Source: Chara braunii (lineage: Eukaryota; Streptophyta; Charophyceae; Charales; Characeae). From it: DNA of 30,050 bases. Under the pieces are notes generated by a model. The model worked only from the letters and a program-made list of their open reading frames with translations, searched no databases and was not told the origin of the DNA. Positions 1 through 9,840 of the stretch are shown one piece after another. The position numbers and the translations under genes are program-made. The stretch spans positions 471,252-501,301 of the forward strand of contig BFEA01000164.1 of NCBI GenBank assembly GCA_003427395.1, given 5' to 3'. Positions within the stretch are counted from its first letter, which is position 1. Every line of letters starts with the position of its first letter.

Positions 1-115
1 GGGGGGGAAGAGAGATTGGGATCGGAGTTGGGGGGAGGGGGGGCGGCGAGGTGCGAGTCGGGGTAAGATCAGGGAAGTTGGGATTGGAGGGAGAGAGGAG
101 AGGGGGGGGTAGGAT
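1..115. repeat. G-rich low-complexity tract
   Basis: The tract is purine-rich with many runs of four to eight G on the plus strand. It abuts the 18S-like fragment. No coding signal was seen. Confidence 0.7.
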
Positions 116-151
116 GTGCTAACGTGGCGGGAAGCCGGCAGTCCACGTGTC

Positions 152-325
152 AATGATCCTTCCGCAAGTTCACCTGAGGGGACCTTGTTACGACTTCTCC
201 TTCCTCCAATGATAAGGTTCAATGGACTTCTCACAGCACCGCCAGCTGCAGGTCGCCGAGGTGGCCTTGATCAAGACACTTCATCGGGCAGACACTTCAC
301 AGGGCAGTTGAATCAGTAGGAGATA
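152..325 (-). pseudogene. degenerate 18S rRNA 3'-end fragment
   Basis: Read on the plus strand, 152-225 is close to the reverse complement of the last bases of eukaryotic 18S rRNA. It carries TGATCCTTCCGCAAGTTCAC, then the CTTGTTACGACTTCTCCTTC block, then ATAAGGTTCAATGGACTTCT. A weaker match continues to about 325 with CACTTCACaGGgCAgTtgAA and TCaGTAGGAG, the region around helix 44. Single-base changes and a small deletion within the most conserved 3' end show a decayed partial copy, not a working gene. It may be rDNA debris or a small-subunit-derived retrosequence. The rest of 18S, ITS1 and 5.8S are not next to it. Confidence 0.75.
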
Positions 326-599
326 CACGCGAAGTACGAACTGGAGCACAAGCAGCAGCAGGTCACCATCGACGGCCTGTAGGAAAGCAGCAGCAGCTGG
401 AGTAGCTCCAGCATCGAGAAAAGGGCCAGCTTGGTTAACGAAAGTATCTGGTCGCGTTGATGGACCAGGTGAGGCTGCAAGAACGAACTTGGCGATAGCT
501 ATCCGTGATGGCAGGATAGCGCGGGAGGGAGGGAGCAGGGGTTCGAGAACTTGCTCCGATACCAATGTGACACACGTGCAGAGGGCACGTGCGGAGATG

Positions 600-600
<1 letters not shown>
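326..600. other. unassigned sequence beside the rRNA fragment
   Basis: This stretch of mixed composition contains CAGCAG-rich pieces around 349-412. No protein family, RNA gene or transposon end was recognised. Confidence 0.4.
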
Positions 601-602
<2 letters not shown>

Positions 603-676
<74 letters not shown>

Positions 677-688
677 AGAGAGAGAGAG
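603..688. repeat. (GA)n microsatellite
   Basis: A GA dinucleotide array of about 86 bp is broken by a few AA or TAAA interruptions. It generates the spurious long open frames made of RE or LS repeats on both strands around 281-885. Confidence 0.95.
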
Positions 689-1744
689 GAGATGGACACA
701 CGCGAGAAGCAGCAGCTCATTGAAGGTCCAGTCCACATCAATGAACGAACGAACAATTGAAAGAATGACCAACCCAGCCTGGGCCTAGGCCTAGGCCGGA
801 GAGATATACCGGCCTTGGTCCAGGCCGGAGTAACCCGGTACCGGACAGGGGTCATGCCGACCGCCTGGAACAGGTCCGGCCTCACTGCCGGGCCGATGGG
901 GACCGCTACAATGGCGTATCAACCAAGCAAAGCATCAAACTCAGCGATCCTCTCAACAACCTCCTCCTGATAGAGGCTTTTGCAATTCGATTTTGTTAAA
1001 AAAACAAAAAAGTCCACAAACAATCAAGCATTTGTTTTTTTTCCCCCCATGTCTTTCTCCACCCTCCACCACACCAGCATTCAAAAGGGGTGGAGATCTA
1101 TGAAAAGGTGGGCTCAGACTCCCAGTTGTGCACAATGGCCATTTGCATCTTGTCTGCATCACTCCAATTTTAACGGACGCAAAGGGACTCGCAACACCAC
1201 TCAGTCTGCCGAAAGGCTGAAAATTAAAACGGCTGTCAGAATAAATCTGACAGCCGCCCTCTGGACAGTTTGCCCCCCTGTAGCCACACAGCACTGTAGA
1301 ATGGACACACTTCTGAATGCAAGATTGGAAAAGACAAACGTGCCTGAGGGTACGGCAAGCATTAGTCCATCCCGACATCATGCCCAGGAGAAGTCGATCG
1401 CGCAGCCGAGGACTGTTGAAAGCATTGGAGTAGCAGGCTGGGGATTCAACAACTTTTTACAGGAGGAGGTGTCGAGAAGCATTCTCTGACAACTTGCCAA
1501 TTTTCATCCCGTCTCCAATTTCGACAGGCTGTGTGGCCAATAGAAACTAACGAAAATTATGTTTTCGACAGTTGTGTGGTAAGCCCCAAATTCTGAACGA
1601 ACAGGAGAGAGTTTTTTTATTTACCTAGGCATGTGATAATTTGCCCGTTTTCTATTTTGACTACAACAGTTATGCCAAACGAGCTACAACCATACTGGAT
1701 AAATCCGAGACGCCAGGCTGCACGTGGTGTTCTAAACCATACTG
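689..1744. other. unassigned region with GC-rich inverted motifs and a small hairpin
   Basis: The stretch 780-900 is rich in CCGG and GGCC with short self-complementary motifs such as ggcctaggcctaggcc. At 1231-1255 a perfect hairpin has arms GGCTGTCAGA and TCTGACAGCC around a 5-nt loop. Open frames of 142 aa (minus, 953-1381) and 169 aa (plus, 980-1489) overlap here but match nothing I recognise. The plus frame contains WGFNNFL near 1440, which faintly resembles the GDFN motif of LINE endonucleases and could be the decayed 5' part of the LINE that follows. This is a weak inference. Confidence 0.4.
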
Positions 1745-1753
1745 GATAAATCT
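1687..1753 (+). repeat. 47-bp-period direct repeat
   Basis: The motif AACCATACTGGATAAATC occurs at 1688 and again at 1735. It lies just upstream of the LINE endonuclease motif, so it is probably a local duplication within the LINE remnant. Confidence 0.7.
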
Positions 1754-2097
1754 GGGAGCCCATCGAGTCACTAAGCGAATCTTCTCACCCTCTATCAGAT
1801 CATAAACCAGTTACCATGTCTGTCCACACCCAGGGAGCCACTCGTGGCAAAGGTCTTTTTGGATTTAACGTGCAAACCAGGCTTGGTAGAGCATCTCTTC
1901 TCAAGCAGGGATGTCTAAGGAGTCATTCAAGAAACTGCTACCTAATAGCATGCCATTCGCCCCCCTTGAAAGGTCTGAGTCACCCTTCCGATGCTGATGG
2001 CCCTAAGGCAAAAGAGCTGACAACACTGTGCAATCATGCCTCACTCTATTACCACGACATCCTGAACTCACGGGCGGATGCAAGGGGATCATATTGA
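1745..2097 (+). pseudogene. LINE ORF2 endonuclease C-terminus remnant
   Basis: The plus frame reading through 1816 gives HPLSDHKPVTMSVHTQGATR followed by GKGLFGFN. SDH.PV is the last catalytic motif of the APE-type endonuclease of non-LTR retrotransposons, where the histidine is the general base. The R.KG.F.FN that follows is also typical. The ATG at 1816 is internal to this motif and is not a true start. The frame stops at 2095-2097 after a segment (YYHDILNSR) resembling the linker before the reverse transcriptase domain. The reverse transcriptase pieces at 2565-2880 have the same orientation and order, so both probably belong to one element. Confidence 0.75.
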
Positions 2098-2564
2098 TTC
2101 ACAGTCGAATGCGGGCAACTCGCACTGGAATAACACTGCGGTATGCCTGTCGCCATCTGCCCCCTTGACTTAAGGAGCACGATTCGTTTCCGCTAAACAA
2201 GAAATAAAAAACAGAATCAATAAAGCAAAAAGGGGAATACCAAACCATATCTGTTTTTTTGCTATGATGTCTTTATGTGCTGAAATACAGGATGCTTTAA
2301 AAAAACAAGGATTTGCTAGAAAAAAAAGAGATGCTCTTCATCAATTACCTGAATCAAATTGTAGCTTTTCTCATTAGCGTTGGTGGTAAGAATGTACATA
2401 TAGAAATCACCACCGACCAAGCCCGAGTACGCGCAGCCTTTATGGCATTTCGTTAGCTGCGCATATTTATTTTATTACTACGAAGTTTCGTCTATGCTGG
2501 AAACTTAACAGGATCGTCGATCATACTATCAGAAGCACATGAGCCACTGGCATCAATGGAGATT
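2098..2564. other. A/T-rich spacer between LINE domains
   Basis: In an intact LINE the endonuclease and reverse transcriptase blocks are joined by a coding linker. Here the linker is full of stops and A-runs (2205-2330). It is either decayed or interrupted by an unidentified insertion. No gene was seen. Confidence 0.4.
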
Positions 2565-2880
2565 ACTTTGACCTCTCCATTGACTCAAGGAAGAATATAT
2601 ACCAAGGGCAAAGCCCCTGAGTGATGGCCGACCTACTGAGCTATTTCTGTGTGTCTGGAATGAGGTAGGAACCAGTCTAGTGGAGCCGTATGTCAACATC
2701 CCTATGGACAATAAGTTGTCCAGCAATATGTGTCATAGCATCATTTCCGTGGTTTTCAAGAAAGGGGATCGCTCAGAGATTTGGAACTGGAGATAAATCT
2801 CCGTTCTTTGTGTCAGAAGCTTTTAGCAAAGATCCTTGCTCGTCGCTTGGGCAATTATCCATCGAGCATCGTTGTCCCTG
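2565..2880 (+). pseudogene. LINE reverse transcriptase fragment, frameshifted
   Basis: One plus frame gives PTELFLCVWNEVG and then ISVVFKKGDRSEIWNWR, followed by a stop at about 2794. The next frame (2781 onward) continues with LCQKLLAKILARRLGNYPS and IVVP. These match the conserved N-terminal reverse transcriptase blocks of L1-like LINEs: GKAPG.DG.P.E, the I..I.KKGDR..I.NWRPISL block, and the K.LAKILA.RL block up to the IV.P.Q motif. The catalytic YADD motif is not present. A frameshift near 2790-2800 and stops upstream show that the copy is dead. Homology fades after about 2880. Confidence 0.85.
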
Positions 2881-2947
2881 TCATAGCACTATTTTTGGCC
2901 CCTCTATGGCCTGCCTCGCTGGCAGGGGAAGCTAAGAAAAATGAAAA

Positions 2948-2970
2948 AAAAAAAAAAAACAGAAAAAATA
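2948..2970. repeat. A-rich run
   Basis: A homopolymeric A tract with few interruptions lies just beyond the end of LINE homology. It could be an internal A-run or the tail of a truncated insertion. Confidence 0.5.
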
Positions 2971-3059
2971 AACATCCAGAATCTACCTGAAATACTATTT
3001 AGAAGCATTCCACCAAGAACATACGTGACCACGACCCTCGCTTTCTTTTCTACGTCGCA

Positions 3060-3162
3060 ATTCTCAGCGACCGGCCGTTCATGTGAACGACCCCCCTCAA
3101 ATGCGGCGCGTTAACGGGACACGCCCACGGCCCATAGCTGGGCCAAGTACTGGTGGTTTAAA
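3060..3162 (+). mobile_element. lone terminus of the TTAA-end repeat family
   Basis: It ends in ATAGCTGGGCCAAGTACTGG and then TGGTTTAA. Upstream it shares the CGCGTTAACGGGA and ACGGCC blocks with the termini at 18890-18999 and 27111-27250 (reverse). The TTAA lies at 3158-3161. No matching opposite end was found nearby, so this is a truncated or solo end. Confidence 0.7.
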
Positions 3163-4028
3163 CACAGGGCTGCAAACTTCCTCCGGATACCTCATGCTCA
3201 AGAGCACACCAACATTTTGTCCACGATTGCATGGGAGATGCTTTGTTTGCCTACTGTCTTAACCCGAAAGAAAACTCACATACGTTCTATAATAACTTCT
3301 ATTCAACTTACCTCTGAAAAATGGGTCCTCAGGAATCGCTGATTTTTTGCTCTCAGACATAGCGTACGTCCTTTGTATTCAAATATACCCATCTTTCTGA
3401 TGTTTACTAGCTTTTTGTTGTTAACTTTGATTTTTCTTCTGATACGTCCTTTGTATGCAAATACAACCTTGTATATTTTCAGAAATCTCGAATTTCAAAA
3501 AAAATCAGATCATTCCGAAAAAAATAAAACTTGTACAGCATTGCAATACAAACAGCTTTGCCTGGCGATCATGTCGAAATTCACAACCAAATTCATGAAA
3601 CAAAAAAACAAAAACGACAATAAATTTGAATAAAAAAGGTTTTCATTTTACGGCAGGGGCATTCTGATTTTCTGATTACTTCAGAATTTCTATTTTCCAA
3701 AAACATCCAAAACAAAATGAAAAAAGAAACATGTATAAAATTGCAATATGAGAGGGTCTGGGCAAAATTCTCAAGTGTACTGGGTCCTGTAAAGTCGTGC
3801 CCTAAAACTCCCCGTATAATGTGTGTGCGTTGCAACGTACCCCGTACATTGTATTTGCATACAAGATACAAACTTTTTTTCGGGGTTAAGACAGTAGGAA
3901 TAAAGGAGATCAATCAAAACCCAAAGACAGAGGATGACGCTATGCTGGTCCGATGCGGTAATTCGTGCCTGCCTAGAATCCCCGGGTCCACATTGGGTTT
4001 ACCTTGCTTAGGACATCCTAGCCCAGGG
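3163..4028. other. A/T-rich unassigned stretch
   Basis: Short dispersed repeats of the type ACGTCCTTTGTATKCAAATA occur at about 3365 and 3441, with a partial reverse copy near 3840-3870. No coding family was recognised. Open frames here (3373-3633, 3717-4292, 3593-3913 minus) overlap one another and have no recognisable domain. Confidence 0.35.
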
Positions 4029-4185
4029 AAGGAATCTTCACAGGAAGACGTTTGGACATACACTGCACTGTCTTCATTCCAACGCCGCATGTTTAAGTCG
4101 CCGTTCTGGCACGCTATGTTAAAGGAATCTTCACAGGAAGACGTTTGGACATACACAGGAAGACGTTTGGACATACACTGCACTT
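4029..4185 (+). repeat. three copies of a 35-bp direct repeat
   Basis: The unit AAGGAATCTTCACAGGAAGA followed by CGTTTGGACATACAC begins at 4029 and 4122. A third copy shortened at its 5' side starts near 4153 and directly abuts the second. A fourth partial variant (CACAGGATGACGCATG) follows. The repeats make tandem VQTSSCEDSF peptides in a minus open frame, but nothing shows that this frame is coding. Confidence 0.85.
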
Positions 4186-4504
4186 CACAGGATGACGCAT
4201 GTTATCGTCGAGGAAGTAAAGCTGGGGTTTTCACACAACCAATCTTCCCAAACCTCCACATTCGCCCGCCCAAAGGGAAACGGATAGGCTGATACAGCCC
4301 CTTCTAGCTTTGGCCAGACTTCGATCGGACATGGGGTTCTGAGAGTCGTTGACCTTACGGAACCACTGGATCGTATTGAGAGTCAAACCAGGTCGAGCCG
4401 GGCACTCAGATAACAGAAGGCACCTGATTACTCAATCACTTCCGGATTCACGAAAATGCTTGCTCTACCCAGAGATGGGGTCAATCCCCCGGGCACATGG
4501 TTTG

Positions 4505-4584
4505 CGAATAAGCACGTTCCGGACAGCCGCATGTGGAAACCAATGAATAAGCACGCTGCGGACAGCGTCATGAGGAAACCAATG
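4505..4584 (+). repeat. 40-bp tandem duplication
   Basis: GAATAAGCACG followed by GGACAGC and GGAAACCAAT is repeated head-to-tail at 4505 and 4545 with about five differences. Confidence 0.85.
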
Positions 4585-5160
4585 ATGACTCAGCCAGATG
4601 GCAAAAGAGTCTTCTAAATCTGGCTTCCTCAGGGCTCGCTGCAGCTAGCCCTGGAGAACTCCCTGCCGGATGTGGGTCTGAAACTCACTGAACTGAGAGC
4701 GATTAAATCTGTCAACATCACTGGCCAGTGACGTGTGCTCTGTTTGGTAATGCAAACCGTCTTTCCAAACTGTGATTGGAGAACAAAAGGGAAGAACGGT
4801 GAAAACCTGTGCCTGCTGGACTATCACGACAGACCGGGTTACAGCCTCATCATCCCATCCGGGTCCCCTCAGATAACTCTGCCAGAACGAGGTGGTCTCA
4901 GTTACTGGATGTACCACCTGCACAAACCGACAGCAACTTCGTTTTGGAAAATATGGTCTTAAAGGTCATGAAGCAGGTCGCATATCGTACCAAGGAATTG
5001 AAGCAGCTCGCCCCGCCATCACCAGGAAATTTCAGAAAAATGGTAAAATACGGGTGATAGTTTTTTCAGATATTCCTATTACCGACTAGATGACCTGTTG
5101 CGGCTTCGCTCGCAAAAACGAATATGACAGCTGATTCATTCATGGTCGAGCCAACTGATC
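4585..5160. other. unassigned sequence with small plus open frames
   Basis: Overlapping plus frames of 65 to 82 codons (4735-5089) and a minus frame of 92 codons lie here. Base composition is balanced and coding-like, and it may be the remains of a transposon. No motif could be named. Confidence 0.35.
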
Positions 5161-5163
5161 GAT

Positions 5164-5167
<4 letters not shown>

Positions 5168-5229
<62 letters not shown>
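5168..5229. repeat. compound (CT)n(CA)n microsatellite
   Basis: CT repeats from 5168 to about 5195 pass directly into CA repeats up to 5229. Confidence 0.95.
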
Positions 5230-5231
<2 letters not shown>

Positions 5232-5315
5232 TGAAACAAAAAGAAAAAAGACAGCATGATTCCGCGCCACGTAACCTAACCACTTGTGCGATTTTGTGCC
5301 TTCAAACCCCAACCC

Positions 5316-5735
5316 AGTTCCTGCGACTTCCCCCCCTTCACCCCTTCCCCCCCCCTCGTCTCTCTCACTCTCTCACACACACACAAATAGCTGAAAAGAA
5401 GGGAAACAATAGAATTAGCGCCACATGGCGGTGCGATTTCTCACCTTTAGCATCCCCTCCCACCCGTTCGACTTTCCCCCTATCTTTTCCCATTCTCCCT
5501 CTTTTCCCATTCTCCCTCCGTTCCCTCCTCTGTACTTTCCCCTCTTCTCATCCATCCCCTTCGTCCTCCTCCCCCTTCTCCTCCAGCTCCATCTCTTTCT
5601 GCCTCCCTACCCTCCCTCCTTTTAGGCTTCCGCCTTTCTTTGCATCTTCCTCCTTGTGTTCCTCTTCCTCTTCCTCGTCCTCGCCCTCCCCCTCCGCTTC
5701 CTCGTCCTCCCCTTCATGTCGCTTCGTCTCCCTTT
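5316..5735. repeat. long polypyrimidine tract
   Basis: About 400 bp is almost wholly C and T on the plus strand, with TCC and CCT triplet stretches and a short (CA)n near 5375. It creates serine/proline-rich plus frames and glutamate-rich minus frames that should not be read as genes. Such tracts can form triplex (H-)DNA. Confidence 0.85.
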
Positions 5736-5796
5736 CGCGATCAGAGTCAGTAGGAAAGAAAGGCAAGACCACCTTAGCCTGTTTCGGCCGCCTCTC

Positions 5797-5938
5797 CCGA
5801 TGACATTGTCATCTTACCTTGTCCTCGCCAATAGTGCTCCTTGTCTTTCATCTTCATCGGCGTCTTCGTACTCGTTTTCATCAGTCAGCATCATCTTTCC
5901 CCATGCCATTATCATCTTACCTTGTCCTCTACCAGACT
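5797..5938 (+). repeat. imperfect direct repeat around CATCTTACCTTGTCCT
   Basis: Two copies of a 30-bp block (ATTRTCATCTTACCTTGTCC) lie about 105 bp apart, with a CATC-rich sequence between them. Confidence 0.7.
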
Positions 5939-5999
5939 GTTTTGTTGGACTTTGACCAACTCATCAGGAGGTTGAACCCCAACAGTCTGCCCATGATGC

Positions 6000-6060
6000 A
6001 TTCGCATGCGTGCATGTGCGTGTGTTCGTGTGTGTGCGTGTTTGCACATGTGCTTGTTCA
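6000..6060. repeat. GT-rich low-complexity tract
   Basis: The sequence is made of GTGTG, GCATG and GTGCG variants, an interrupted GT microsatellite. Confidence 0.7.
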
Positions 6061-6160
6061 AGCAGGCAGGCGGGCGGCCGTGTGAGTTCGCGTTGTCTCG
6101 TTTGCTATACACCAGCCTCCGTGCGCTGCCAAAGACATGCGCACATTAGGGGGGGCCGAA

Positions 6161-6252
6161 CCGCTGCGCCGTATAGGAGACCGGCCCCCCTGGAACCGTT
6201 TTGCAGGCGGACGTTGCGCGCTATAGGAGACCGGCCCCCCTCGAACCGGTTT
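6161..6252 (+). repeat. 50-bp tandem duplication, GC-rich
   Basis: GCGCSSTATAGGAGACCGGC followed by CCCCCT and GAACCG occurs twice with a 50-bp period (TATAGG at 6172 and 6222). Confidence 0.85.
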
Positions 6253-6332
6253 CTCCCCACGACTGGCAGCCCTAGCCTCGGTTGCGCTGCGAACTTCTAA
6301 TCCGGACCGTTGGCCAACTGGTACCTGGCCTA

Positions 6333-6490
6333 CTGCCCCGATTGCCCCGCAATCTTAAAATTTTAAGATCGCGAGGTAATCCGGTAAGTCAGGCCGGTAG
6401 GACCGCGAACAGCCTGGATCGCCGCACGATCTTAAAATCTTAAGATCGCAGGGCAATCCAGGCCGTCGGGCCGGTAGGTACGCGGACAGC
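6333..6490. repeat. two foldback sequences centred on ATCTTAAAATTTTAAGAT
   Basis: The first palindrome has arms about 21 bp long around a perfect 18-bp core (ATCTTAAAATTTTAAGAT). The second (about 6415-6460) has GATCTTAA ... TTAAGATC arms flanked by further matching GC blocks (GGAT.GCCGC and GGGC.ATCC). Each is followed by the same GGCCGGTAGG..CGCG.ACAG block, so the unit was duplicated. They may be foldback or MITE-like elements. Confidence 0.75.
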
Positions 6491-6539
6491 GCGGATGCAA
6501 AATTCTCACATTATGAACTTTTATAAGCGTAGGGATCAA

Positions 6540-6794
6540 TGTCCACACGCTGGTAGCAACTGAAGCTCACACCATGTCAAAGACAGGCTGTTATCTGCTG
6601 GCTACTGTCGTTGGTTGCAACACCCTCAGTTGGGCATCCAAAAGATGCAAATTGGACATCTAAATCAACAGTCCACCTTTGGTGGGACTGCACTGTCTCC
6701 GGCAGGATTTGGAAACGGATTGCTACTGTCTTCACCCAAACAGAACGCCCAGTGAAGTGTCTGGAAAGAGGTTGCCCAAATACAGCTATAATGA
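6540..6794 (+). pseudogene. LINE C-terminal zinc-binding (zf-RVT-like) remnant
   Basis: The plus frame through 6611 gives STVHLWWDCTVSGRIWKRIA. It resembles the HL..DC......W..I motif at the C-terminal end of many plant LINE ORF2 proteins (zf-RVT domain). The preceding Cys pair is degraded. A nearby frame carries VKDRLLSAGYCRW, also like sequence preceding that domain. The hAT element at 6803 interrupts it, and the sequence resumes after 7326. Confidence 0.6.
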
Positions 6795-7326
6795 CCGGGC
6801 GTCAGGGTTGTTTTGGCGCCTACCGCCTACACCTACCGTAGGCAGTAGGCACGCCTGCCAGTCGGACCGACCCGTAGGCGGGCCCGTCGGCGGTCAGCAG
6901 ACTGCCTAAAGTTCTAATTTTTTTTTTTCTGATTACATGGTCGTGTGCGGCTTGAGAAGAGCAGCCCAAATCCGCAATAATTTTTTTGGGGGGTAGTGCG
7001 GGCTATAGGGGGAGGGAGGTATAGGGGGGTAAAGGGGGTAAAGGGGGGGTTTGAGGGTGTTAGGTAGGAGGGTTGTTGGGGGTTAAGGGTGGGGTTTGAG
7101 GGTGTTAGTGGGTGGTATGGGGGTGTATGGGGGTGTTGGGGGGGGCTATGGGGCTGTGGATGGGTTTATTTGGGGTTCTGGACCCCCCAATTTCTTTTTC
7201 TTTTTTACTTTCTTTTTTCTTGTGCGGGGTGCCTACCAGTCGGCGCCGACGGCGCTTACCGTCGGCTAGTCAGCAGCCGACGGGTCCAGGGCCGTCAACC
7301 GTCGGCATGACTACCCTGCCGGGCGT
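6795..7326 (+). mobile_element. non-autonomous hAT element, 516 bp, with 8-bp target duplication
   Basis: The element occupies 6803-7318. It begins CAGGGTTGTTTTGGCG and ends with the reverse complement of CAGGGTAGTCATGCCG (13 of 18 terminal bases match). The flanks are the identical 8-mer CCGGGCGT at 6795-6802 and 7319-7326. CAGGG termini with 8-bp duplications are diagnostic of the hAT superfamily. No transposase is encoded. The subterminal parts (6815-6905, 7228-7315) are GC-rich and self-complementary, and the centre (about 6990-7160) is a G-rich tract. It lies in LINE-derived sequence. Confidence 0.9.
6985..7160 (+). repeat. G-rich telomere-like degenerate tract inside the hAT element
   Basis: Irregular runs such as GGGGGGTAAAGGGGG and GGGGGTTAAGGGTGGGG could fold as G-quadruplexes. 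They resemble telomeric TTTAGGG but lack a regular 7-bp period. Confidence 0.7.
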
Positions 7327-7902
7327 TCTATTCAGGTGAAGACGGTAGTCTGTGGGACTCCATTTCGAACAGAATGTTTCCATGGACCAAAGTGTGTTCT
7401 ACCGCGCCGTATCCGAGGGGCGTGCACAATCTTGTCATTTCCAAGGGGCTCGCATACGTTGCTCAGATGATCAGACCAATCGGTGCGTGCATAGTGTGAC
7501 GGGTCAGGAACGACGGGCTGTTCAATGACCCGTTAAACGACAAAGATTGGTCCAAAGAGACATCCGAACTAACTTCCCCCAACCGCTACGCACTGCAATT
7601 CCGGCCGGCTGGAGAAGGAAAGTCACGACATCAAGCTCAGCTGTCAGTGGTCCGAAACGGTTTTGGGAGACCCAGAGAGTCAGTAGAGGGTTCAAGCTAC
7701 TATAGCCACTGTGGAGAATGATCAGAAACCATCGCTAAACCCCTGGCTATTTAAAGAAATGTAGGAGCTTGAGGCAGAGTAGAATAGATAGGGGATAGGT
7801 GGAGAAACCAGGACGCTCGGTTTCCCCGTTCCGTCGAAGGAGACGGGCAGGGGGCTACCTGTAACTGGACGGGAAGCACTGCCAGAAGTCTATTGTGGGA
7901 CA
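7327..7902. other. probable LINE 3' flank, otherwise unassigned
   Basis: Read across the hAT target site, a plus frame continues DRAFYSGEDGSLWDSI, weakly like the post-zinc-finger LINE tail. After about 7440 nothing is recognisable. Confidence 0.35.
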
Positions 7903-8090
7903 GGGTGTTGAACTGGGGTGGATTAGCTGCTACTTAGCTAACTGGCATAGTTACGGTAGCGTGTAGAGCCTAGCTCAATAATCGTTAGTTTAGGGTGTTG
8001 AACTGGGGTGGATTCGCTGCTACTTAGCTAACTGGCATGGTCAGGGTAGCGTGTAGAGCCTAGCTGACATAGTTAGGCTAGTGTTTAGAG
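7903..8090 (+). repeat. 90-bp tandem duplication plus partial third unit
   Basis: GGGTGTTGAACTGGGGTGGA begins at 7903 and 7993. Both copies contain GCTGCTACTTAGCTAACTGG and GTGTAGAGCCTAGCT. A shortened third unit (ACATAGTTAGGCTAGTGTTTAGAGCC) follows. Confidence 0.9.
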
Positions 8091-8179
8091 CCTCCCACAT
8101 TTTCTTGGTTTTGTTTGTGGCTTCTTTTTTTTTTTCCTTGTCCTGTCGTTTCGTTTTACACGTCTGGCTGTTTAGGTCT

Positions 8180-8285
8180 TGGTGGCTTCTTATGTGGTAG
8201 CTTGCTTTTCGAATTGCGTTGTTATATGCTTTGTGGGTTGCTTTTCGGACTGTGCTGCTCTTATGCTTTGTGGTGGCTTTCTTTT
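8180..8285 (+). repeat. imperfect repeat of TATGCTTTGTGG..GCTTTTC
   Basis: The motif recurs three times in about 100 bp (GTGGCTTCTTATG, TATGCTTTGTGGGTTGC, TATGCTTTGTGGTGGC). The sequence is strongly T/G-rich. The encoded cysteine-rich frames are probably not real. Confidence 0.6.
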
Positions 8286-9840
8286 CCGTTGGGCTTCACT
8301 AAACTCGGAATATTCTATGAATATGAATTCAACAAATAATCATTCATATGAATTCATTATAATGTCGTTGATAGTTCTTATACCATCTATGAATATATAA
8401 TCTAGACTCCATAATCTAGACTCCAATTTCATTTATTACACGTAAGAAGGATCTACTATTAGTGACCACAGTGCGGCCATTCCCACCACAGAAAAAGAAG
8501 AAATAAAAGAATTCAATCCAGACAACAACACGTCAAAACGTACAATAAAAAAAAGAAAAGAGAACACCGGTCACACAAACCGCATGCAAAAACGGAAAAA
8601 AAAAAAAAAAAACGGCGCCCAATGCCCATGCATATCAGAGGGCTCTCCTCCGAGACGTTCTTCCTCATCGACGCCCGCCGTGTGCCCTGCCCCCGGGGTG
8701 TGCTCTCTTGTTTAACGGTGCACTGTGAACATTTCGGTACGCCCACCACTCTGCACCCTCCCCCACCCTCAATCACCATCATCCACCGCGCCTCACCGCG
8801 ACTCCGGCACGCAGCAAGTCATGGACCTCCCCCTCCCGGCCAATGCTACTTATGGGATAGGTCAAAGATCTATTAATTTAATACTATAATAACAAACCAA
8901 GTTAAATCCTCACTGGATGGTTCTTTCTACGATTCCTGGAGGGAGATCCCACTCAGAATGTATGTGGAGTAGTGTGACTGTTGCGGGACCTGCGGGCGAC
9001 GTCCATGTGGCATCCTTTACTCCGCGATAAATGTTGAAAAAAACAAAATGTCACAATTCTGACAACGCAATGTTGTCCACCTGCCACGAACTGCGGTCAG
9101 CTGTCAGGTTGTGGATCTTCTGATGATTCCGCTGGTATGTTGTGCATGTGGACGGTTCATGGACCATGTACATGAGGCCAACACACATTTGTTAACGTTC
9201 CCCAACGAGAGGCTTGGAATGACAGACAAGTTGTGGAAGACTCTGACATCAACTGACATCCCTTCATGATGAGAAAAGGGGAACATTTTCATTTTCGGCC
9301 TCCTCTTTTGAACGCATGGGCAACGACGCAAACGTAAGTGGAAGGTGTGAAAATCCAACCAAAAAAAGTTGGTATGATTTTCACGCACGTTCACGACCCC
9401 CAGAGGAGCACCACAACAAAAGCAAAAGAAATGCCACCCAATGGGAGCCACCCAAAAGTCATATGTTTCCCTACGCCGAAAACCAAGAAAAACAACACCA
9501 CTGATCACCGTTCTCATCAACGGCGCCGAAGGGTCACACGCCCTATCCGCTCTCCACTCTCCACACACATCGGTAGTGGGATCTCCCTCCTGTACTCCCA
9601 CCTGATCCAAGACCAGTGATTCATCTTAATGATGGTCCATTAGCAACCTCTGCTTTAAATAATTTATAGCATAGGGTACTCCATAGAAACAAAACTCTTT
9701 GGCAGTTACGGCAAGTTATACGTCATGCTCCCCATTCATTATTCCTATTTCGATTCTTATTTTTTATATGTGTATGTCTTGAATGAATAAAAAACAAAAA
9801 AACAAAAAAAATGTTAATCTTGGAGTCCTAAATATGTTAA
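8286..9840. other. unassigned intergenic DNA
   Basis: ATAATCTAGACTCC is repeated at about 8396 and 8411, and A-runs occur at 8540 and 8598. A 168-codon minus frame (9104-9610) has no recognisable domain or codon-level sign of a gene. It overlaps plus frames that are equally open, so I do not annotate it as a gene. Confidence 0.4.

Noticed and set aside
281-885. Long open frames on both strands rich in Arg-Glu or Leu-Ser
   Set aside because: They are translations of the (GA)n array at 603-688 and its flanks.
1231-1255. Rho-independent-style terminator hairpin
   Set aside because: The window is eukaryotic and the hairpin has no T-run or upstream gene.
5162-5803. 213-codon Ser/Pro/Leu-rich plus frame and the Glu-rich minus frame
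   Set aside because: They run through a pyrimidine tract and microsatellite where stops are rare by composition; no domain.
9104-9610. 168-codon minus open frame
   Set aside because: No recognisable motif, several overlapping plus frames are equally open, and no splice or start context favours it.
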